Below, piece by piece: positions 57,772 to 64,000 of a stretch of DNA of 64,000 nucleotides; positions within the stretch are counted from its first letter, which is position 1, and each line of letters opens with the position of its first letter. The stretch lies in contig NC_086378.1 of the NCBI RefSeq assembly GCF_036588685.1, positions 32,465,578 through 32,529,577 on the forward strand. The letters run 5' to 3'. The translations under genes were made by a program, and so were the position numbers. Below the pieces are notes generated by a model that was given only the letters and a program-made list of their open reading frames with translations, was not told the DNA's origin and did no database searches. This DNA comes from Mytilus trossulus. Taxonomy: Eukaryota > Mollusca > Bivalvia > Mytilida > Mytilidae.

Positions 57772-58500
57772 ATGGCAAAAAGCAGCAAAGACTCATCGAA
57801 ACAACATCTGACACACAAATTTAATAATACTTTTAGATATTTGGATGATATTTTGGCTCTCAATAATGACAACTTCAGTATGTATACTAAAGAAATTTAT
57901 CCTGTTGAACTTACTTTAAATAAAGCTAATATTAACAATGACTGCTGCCCTTTTACCCCGATCTTGATATCTATATCACTAACAGAAAGCTTAATACTAA
58001 AATTTATGATAAAAGAGATGATTTTTCATTTCCTATTATTAATTATACATTTTTAGATGGTGACGTTCCCCTAGCTTGTCACCACCTTACGGTGTTTATG
58101 TATCTCAACTTGTACGATTCGTTCGTTTATGTAATAATGTGTTAGATTTTAATGAGAGAAATTTATGTATTACTGAAAAATTATTACACCAGGGTTTTTG
58201 ATATCACAAACTAGTCAAAAGATTTACTAAATTTTATCATCGGTATAAGGACATCATTCGTAAATATAGCTCAACATGCAGACTTCTTAAACGTTCAGGT
58301 ATTTTACATCCAATTTTTTATGGAAATATTCTTTATAAAGCACAAAAATGTCAGTATTTACCTTAAAAACTAACAAAACCTTTAAATAGACTTATCAAGA
58401 AGGGATATAGTTTCGATACTGTTGTCAGGTCAATAAAGATTGCTTATTTTGGCGTTAATATTGATTCACTTATAGGGTCTTTGCATCGGAACTAAACACA
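57772..58500 (+). pseudogene. Reverse-transcriptase remnant
   Basis: Begins in the palm region with FRYLDDILALNNDNFSMY and YPVELTLNKANINN, then breaks frame. Later frames give KIYDKRDDFSFPIINYTFL, VYVSQLVRFVRLCNN and further text typical of the RT C-terminal part. Frameshifts and stops show it is dead. The RT subclass is uncertain; Penelope-like is one possibility. It starts 200 bp after the C1q stop codon. Confidence 0.65.
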
Positions 58501-59025
58501 TTTATTCAAAAAGCAGTTGTTGGCATGACACGGGTTATGTTCTTCTCATATATGTTATGATGGTATGATACTAAACTCCTAACGGGAAGGATTGTGCCTG
58601 ATATTCATATGATGAAATCATAATCTTTTAATCAGTTTAACTGATGTCTGGAGCTGGCATGTCAGTTAACTGCTAGTAGTCTGTTGTTATTTATGTACTA
58701 TTGTCATTTTGTTTATTTTCTTTGCTTACATCTTCTGACATCAGACTCGGAATTCTCTTGAATTGAATATTAAATGTGAGTATTGTTATGCATTTACTTT
58801 TCTACATTGGCTAGAGGTATAGGAAGGGGGTTGATATCTCATAAACATGTTTAATATTTTTATAAATTTTCTGTTTACAAAACTTTGAATTTTACGAAAT
58901 ACTAAGGACTTTCTTACCCCAGGAGTAGATTACCTTAGACGTATTTGGCACAACTTTTTGGAATTTTGGGTCCTCAATGCTCTTCAACTTTGTATTTGTT
59001 TGGCTTTTGAACTTTTTTGATCTGA

Positions 59026-59069
59026 GCGTCACTGATGAGTCTTATGTAGACGAAACGCGCGTCTGGCGT
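59026..59069 (+). ncRNA. Hammerhead ribozyme, first of the dimer
   Basis: Stem I GCGTCA/TGGCGT, core CTGATGA, stem II GTCT/AGAC with loop TATGT, GAAA, stem III ACG/CGT with a CG loop, triplet GTC. Predicted cleavage after C59063. Confidence 0.88.
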
Positions 59070-59382
59070 ATAAAAAATTATAATCCTGGTACTTTTGATA
59101 ACTATTTACACCACTGGGTCGATGCCACTGCTGGTGGACGTTTCGTCCCCGAGGGTATCACCAGCCCAGTAGTCAGCACTTGGGTGTTGACATGAATATC
59201 AATTACATGGTCATTTTTATAAATTTTCTGTTTACAAAACTTTGAATTTTACGAAATACTAAGGACTTTCTTACCCCAGGAGTAGATTACCTTAGACGTA
59301 TTTGGCACAACTTTTTGGAATTTTGGGTCCTCAATGCTCTTCAACTTTGTATTTGTTTGGCTTTTGAACTTTTTTTATCTGA

Positions 59383-59426
59383 GCGTCACTGATGAGTCTT
59401 ATGTAGACGAAACGCGCGTCTGGCGT
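59383..59426 (+). ncRNA. Hammerhead ribozyme, second of the dimer
   Basis: Identical to the motif 357 bp upstream. Predicted cleavage after C59420; together the two cuts release a 357-nt monomer. Confidence 0.88.
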
Positions 59427-59724
59427 ATAAAAAATTATAATCCTGGTACTTTTGATAACTATTAACCCCGCCGCATTTTTTGCGCCTGTCCCAAGTCAGG
59501 AGCCTCTGGCCTTTGTTAGTCTTGTTTTGTTTTAATTTTAGTTTTTTGTGTACAATTTTGAAATTAGTATGGCGTTCAGTATCACTGAACTAGTATATAT
59601 TTGTTAAGGGGCCAGCTGGAGGACGCCTCCGGGTGCGGGAATTTCTCGCTACATTGAAGACCTCTTGGTGACCTTCTGCTTTTGTCTCTTGGACACATTC
59701 CCAATTCCCATTCTCAATTTTATC

Positions 59725-60140
59725 AGTTATACTACGATTCAGACAATAGATAAAAAATATAGGGATTTATAAAAGAAAAGACTGTCATATTCCTGAACTT
59801 TGTACAGGCATTGTTTCGTGTAGAAAAAATCGAGAAAGCCGTGTTCCTATGAATTTTTTTTTAAATTATTTGAAAAGCAAAATATCGAAATGTTTTCAAT
59901 ATGGTCCTGTCTGTTAATAACCAAACGGTTATATACTCAAAACGCTTATGGTCGGACCTTATCATACTACCGATATGGTCATTATTATACGCGTATTTAT
60001 TCTACATAACTAGCATGAATTGCAATAACATTCAGATGCTACGATAAAATACCGGACAAAAACGAAAAACACAGTTCACAAAGCACTAAAATTCACTACA
60101 AAGTTGTTGTTTAATGTCTAATAATAATAATAATTAAAAA
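59725..60140. repeat. Upstream block shared with array copy 1
   Basis: Counterpart of 4960-5460: tcctgaactttgtacaggca, gtctgttaataaccaaacgg, cgataaaataccggac. Stops and frameshifts relative to 5112-5330 show it is not a coding sequence. Confidence 0.6.
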
Positions 60141-60144
60141 AAGT

Positions 60145-61039
60145 AGGTCTTTCCACAAGAAAAGATCTATTTTTATATTGAAATATGAAAAATCAGTTTA
60201 AAATGTTAGTTCCTATGGCTTTATGATGCATTTAAATGAATTTAAAGCTAAGGTCAAAATCTAGAACGTCATCTTAACCTATGACCTTGACCTCAATTTC
60301 AAGTTCACAAACCAAGGACCTTAAATCAAAAGACCCTAGGTCTTTAATATGTTTGGTTTATTAGTAATATCAATTTACGTGTAGTTCTATATGTAAGATG
60401 GGCAAAAACTCCCATTTATTGTCTGCGCACCCTTTCAACCAAAATATATAAGTAAGGACATGTCGCAACTAACAATTTATGATAAATTATTTGTCAATAT
60501 GTCATAAGGTATTTGAAAATAAATGAAAATAAGCCAAAATCAAAATTAAGAATATGACCTTGACCTTTGACCTTGACCTCATTATTATTTTTTTGGACCA
60601 AGGACCTCGAATCTAAAGACCCTATGTCTTTATCACTTATGGTTTACCAGTAAGAAATGCATATCACTTAATTAAATGGAAAAGGGGGAATAACTATCAT
60701 ATGGAGTCTCCGTAAAGCTTCGGTCCAAATGAATATCCTAATCCTGAAGATGTAACGAGCAAAATGGTAAACTAAATTTGTCGTTATCTTTAACGGTTGC
60801 GAAGGAGTAGTGGCCACAAGAAAAACAGTGTTTGGGGAGATAACTCTTACAACATAAAGTATTTTGTTACGCAGTTGTAAATTTTAAAGCGTATAAACTA
60901 TACGATACTATATTCCAAATATCTAAGCGACATCTTTTGAAACATCAATACTACGCAAGAAAAAAAATTAGGCGGAAGAAAAAAAAAAAAAATAATAATA
61001 ATAATAATAATTAAAAACCAATTGTTCAGAGAACAATTG
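60145..61039 (-). repeat. AGGTCA element, inverted unit 6
   Basis: Minus-strand copy, closest to unit 5. TGACCT clusters at 60282-60293 and 60555-60579 (four half-sites). It ends in an AAT triplet run and the palindrome aattgttcagagaacaatt. Confidence 0.75.
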
Positions 61040-61040
61040 T

Positions 61041-62005
61041 AGGTCTTTCCACTAGAAAAGATCTTTTTTGATATTGAAATATTGAAAATCAGTTTAAAAT
61101 GTTAGTTCCTATGGCTGTATGATGTATTTATATGAATTTAAAGCAAAGGTCAAAATCTAGAACGTCATATTAACCTATGACCTTGACCTCAATTTCAAGT
61201 TCACAAACCAAGGACCTTAAATCAAAAGACCCAAGGTCTTTAATATGTTTGGTTTATTAGTAATATCACTTTACGCGTAATTCTAAATGTAAGATGGGCA
61301 AAAACTCCTATTTATTGTCTGCGCACCCTTTCAATCAAAATATACAAGTAAGGACATGTCGCAACTAACAATTTATGAAAAATTATTTGTCGATATGTCA
61401 TAAGGTATTTGAAAATAAATGAAAATAAGCCAAAATCAAAATTTAGAATATGACCTTGACCTTTGACCTTGACCTCATTTTTATTATTTTCGACCAAGGA
61501 CCCCAAATCTAAAGACCCTATGTCTTTATCACTTATGGTTTACCATTTAGAAATGCATATCACTTAATTTAAGGGAAAAGGGGGAATAACTCTCATATGG
61601 AGTCTCCGTAAAGCTTCGGTCCAAATGAATATCCTAATCCTGAAGATGTAACGAGCAATTTGGTAAAATAAATTTGTCGTAATCTTTAACGGTTGCGAAG
61701 GAGTAGTGGCCACAAGAAAAACAGTGTTTGGGGAGATAACTCTTACAACGTAAAGTATTTTGTTACACAGTTGTAAATTTTTAAAGCGTATAAACTATAC
61801 GATACCATATTCCAAATATCTAAGTGACATCTTTTGAAACATCAATAATACGCAAGAAAAAAAATTAGGCGGAAGAAAAAAAAAAAAAAAAATAATAATA
61901 ATAATAATCAGAACAAATTCAATAGGTCTTTCCACGGAAAGGTGGAAAGACCTAATAATCAGAACAAATTCAATAGGTCTTTCCACGGAAAGGTGGAAAG
62001 ACCTA
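61041..62005 (-). repeat. AGGTCA element, inverted unit 7 with two hairpins
   Basis: A second minus-strand copy with TGACCT clusters at about 61182 and 61451-61475. Closed by two 30-bp hairpins at 61924-61953 and 61975-62004. It ends about 50 bp before the copy 5 promoter block. Confidence 0.75.
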
Positions 62006-62057
62006 ATGATAGACGATGGTTTCGTTAAATGCAATTAAACATACCAAGATTTAATTT

Positions 62058-62203
62058 CATTTAAAATGTCAAAATATATTGTTACGCTATCGAATGTATT
62101 CTACACGCAATTTCAAAATTAAAATTATTGATCAATCCATGATATATAAGATATAAAGAAGATACTGCATAAACGCCAAGACGAATTCCTGGAAGTCAGT
62201 AAG
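62058..62203 (+). promoter_or_regulatory. Copy 5 promoter and untranslated exon
   Basis: Almost identical to copy 1: tgtcaaaatatattgttacg, gctatcgaatgtattctaca, TATATAAGATATAAA at 62143-62157, leader gaattcctggaagtcagtaa and donor AAG|GTAATA after 62203. Unlike copy 1, the AGGTCA element lies directly upstream. Confidence 0.65.
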
Positions 62204-62303
62204 GTAATAAGTAAAATGTTTTATGTTCTTTTGTTCAAACTTTTTTCATTTTAATTTGTTATATTGTGTTCTATTAATTGATAACAACTCCGCTATTTTC
62301 AGA

Positions 62304-63875
62304 ATGTCAACATTCAACTGTGCCACAGTCATTATTGCCTTGGTAGTCAGTGCTTATGGACATGACTGTACAAAATACAGCCTGACACCATCAGACCAGT
62401 CTATTATTGATATGATGAAGCATTACTTACATACCTCGCGGAAAGCGGACTGTCCTTTAACACCTTCACAACAAGGTAAGACAAAACGTAGAGAAATATA
62501 CAAATCAAGGTAGCAAACAAAAGAGTATAACGAAAAACCGAACTCCAAGGAACAGTTTTACAGCAGGAGGATTTTGAGAGCTCCAAAAGGAGAAAACGTG
62601 CTATCTTTTCTTCTTTAATAATGTTCCTTGGAGTTCGGGTTTTCGTTATACCCCAATAGTATCATTAGAAAGAATAATTTATTTTTCTGCGGTCTATTCG
62701 TCTGAATTGTAACTCTATCAATTGTGTCTTTTTCCCAATTATGACATTTTGAAAGGAGAAAAGAAATTAGTGCAGTCTTTCAATTTCACCTTTCGATATA
62801 ATTGATGATGTACTGTCTCTTTATACTAATATATTCAGTGATCACTTACATTCAATATATCCAAGTGAACTTGAAATTAAAGATACTATCAACACAGTTA
62901 AATCTGCTTCATATTTAGACCTTTTTCTCGAAAAGACTACGTACTGATGGTAGGTTAAATACCCAAATTTATGACAAACTCGATGATTTTAATTATCCTA
63001 AAGTCAACTTTCCATTTCTTTATAGCAACATTCCAGAGGCATCAGCAAAGGGAGTATATGTGTCTAAATTGATACATTACTCTAGAGCTAGCTCAAAGTA
63101 CGGGGATTTTGTTGATCGATGAATACTACTTTCTCAAAAGATGCTTAGACAGGGCTATGAATCAATCAAATTTAGTTCATCTATTAAGAAATCTAACGGT
63201 CACTTTCATGAGCTGATTACCCATATGACAAATATGTCAGAAATAATATTTGATATTCTTCCTCAGTCAGCATAACTTTCCATCATTACCGAACTGAACA
63301 AAGAAATAACACGACGGGTGCTGTATACCGTGCAGGAAATGCTTACCCTTCCGAAGCACCTGATTTCACTCCCGGTTTTTAGTGGAGTTCGTGTTGTTTC
63401 TAATATATTATTTATAACATAACTGTTGATGTAAATGTCTTTGTTTACTCCTTGGTTTTGAGTGTTATTGTCTTTGACTGAGGATGAACTTGTACTATGA
63501 GTGATGCATACATAACCGGAAAGTATAATCTTGTCGACACACACCGCAGAAAAATAAATTATTCTTTCTAATGATAATATTAGATGTGATTAAATAAAGA
63601 ATTTTCTTTTTGTTAAATTTATATAATTTTTTATATCTACACCAAAAGGTTCATTGAATTTGTATTAAATCATCAATTAAACGAATGCCAAAAGCGAAAA
63701 CGTTTACAGTTAATTTTTTTTAGATAGGACGGACTAAGCTTCTCTAGTCATGTATCTTCAATACGGTTTAATAACATATAATAGCGATTAAATTTGATTA
63801 TTTAAGATATTGGTGTGACATATGTGAGATGGGGAAAGAAAACTTGTCCTGAAAATTCGGACATTGTGTATACAG
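62304..63875 (+). CDS. Copy 5: short-chain collagen C4-like gene, 5' part only
   Basis: Exon 62304-62475 encodes the signal peptide MSTFNCATVIIALVVSAYG and an N-terminal segment almost identical to copy 1 (HDCTKYSLTPSDQSIIDMMK). Exon 63807-63875 encodes IGVTYVRWGKKTCPENSDIV and ends in donor CAG|GTATGT. Both are intact and in phase 1. The two remaining coding exons fall beyond the window, so whether the gene is functional cannot be judged. The first coding intron has taken in an RT fragment and an RB repeat that copy 1 lacks. Confidence 0.8.
62526..62648. repeat. Hairpin-forming inverted repeat in copy 5 intron
   Basis: ataacgaaaaaccgaactcc at 62527 is mirrored by ggagttcgggttttcgttat ending near 62648, giving arms of about 27 bp around a 70-bp loop. 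The left arm corresponds to sequence in copy 1's intron; the right arm does not. Confidence 0.6.
62750..63260 (+). pseudogene. Reverse-transcriptase remnant in copy 5 intron
   Basis: Translates in pieces as IIDDVLSLYTNIFSDH, SIYPSELEIKDTINTVKSAS, IYDKLDDFNYPKVNFPFLYS, VYVSKLIHYSRASSKYGDF and QKMLRQGYESIKFSSSIKKS, the same C-terminal RT region as the 57.8 kb remnant but a different lineage. A frameshift near 62925 and an in-frame TGA near 63120 inactivate it. Confidence 0.65.
63298..63405 (+). repeat. Dispersed repeat RB, 5' part
   Basis: aataacacgacgggtgctgt, gcttacccttccgaagcacc and gtggagttcgtgttgttt; directly follows the RT fragment. Confidence 0.6.
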
Positions 63876-64000
63876 GTATGTGTTTTCAATATTATCATCA
63901 TTTTACGTAAATCAGAGAATTCCTTCACATTGAATAAAGCGCTAGAATGTAAAAGTACAGTTCTACTTGCTTACTACAGTTTTCTTTTCTTTTCAAAGAC

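Larger units (their letters stand above)
58855..59461 (+). mobile_element. Retrozyme-like element with two intact hammerheads
   Basis: A 607-bp insertion is flanked by TTAA duplications (58851-58854, 59462-59465). Two direct repeats of about 250 bp (58856-59106 and 59213-59463) are almost identical and offset by exactly 357 bp. They surround a 106-bp unique part that includes tggtggacgtttcgtccccg and agggtatcaccagcccagta. Each repeat carries an identical consensus hammerhead. This matches the plan of retrozymes: non-autonomous elements whose transcripts self-cleave into monomers that can circularise. The near identity of the repeats suggests recent insertion. There is no coding capacity of its own. 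Confidence 0.85.
58735..59725 (-). repeat. Repeat RC split by the retrozyme insertion
   Basis: The RC copy runs 58735-58854 and resumes at 59462-59725. Its sequence ...catgtttaa|ccccgccgc... (compare 1500-1515, opposite strand) is interrupted exactly by the retrozyme, with TTAA duplicated. Confidence 0.8.

Noticed and set aside
58977-59195. Frame of 72 codons over the retrozyme
   Set aside because: It reads through the ribozyme and non-coding body and is explained by the structured RNA element.

Overview
The window looks like nuclear DNA of a marine bivalve, most likely a mussel (Mytilidae, probably Mytilus). The clues are AT-rich sequence, GT-AG introns, small secreted-protein genes of molluscan type (a C1q-domain gene and short-chain collagen C4-like genes) and a dense load of short dispersed repeats that I associate with mussel genomes. 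There is no bacterial gene organisation. The species call is inference from memory, not a search.

Genes. All gene models are on the + strand. Five tandem copies of one four-coding-exon gene start at 6228, 21605, 34117, 50883 and 62304. Each encodes a secreted protein of about 238 residues: a signal peptide, a short two-cysteine N-terminal segment, and a cysteine-rich domain resembling the C-terminal domain of short-chain collagen C4-like proteins. Copies 1 and 2 are intact. Copy 3 has three lesions and copy 4 has two. Copy 5 is intact as far as it goes but leaves the window after its second coding exon. Each copy has a conserved TATA-type promoter and a short untranslated first exon. Copies 1 and 5 share upstream and intron sequence, and so do copies 2 and 3, so the array grew by serial segmental duplication. 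Between copies 4 and 5 lies a separate three-exon gene for a secreted, coiled-coil, C1q-domain protein (55363-57573).

Mobile DNA. The most interesting layer is a family of about 357-bp elements carrying hammerhead self-cleaving ribozymes (retrozyme-like). One copy, at 58855-59461, is a near-perfect 1.7-mer with two intact ribozymes and a 4-bp TTAA target duplication, inserted into an older repeat. At least nine older relatives are scattered across the window in various states of decay. A second ribozyme lineage (17939-17982) keeps the catalytic core but has compensatory changes in all three stems. Reverse-transcriptase fragments occur at 15476-15670, 57772-58500 and 62750-63260.

Other repeats. 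A tandem element of about 0.9 kb at 43.2-49.0 kb (+) and 60.1-62.0 kb (-) carries dense AGGTCA nuclear-receptor half-sites; its inverted copy sits directly upstream of the copy 5 promoter. Inverted-repeat DNA elements lie at 3279-3861, 19222-20606, 22411-22936 (TTAA flanks), 24223-25560, 35829-36660 (8-bp flanks) and 40879-41683. Four short dispersed families, which I call RB, RC, RD and RE, recur throughout. The remaining spaces are AT-rich DNA without recognisable genes, partly paralogous between array units.
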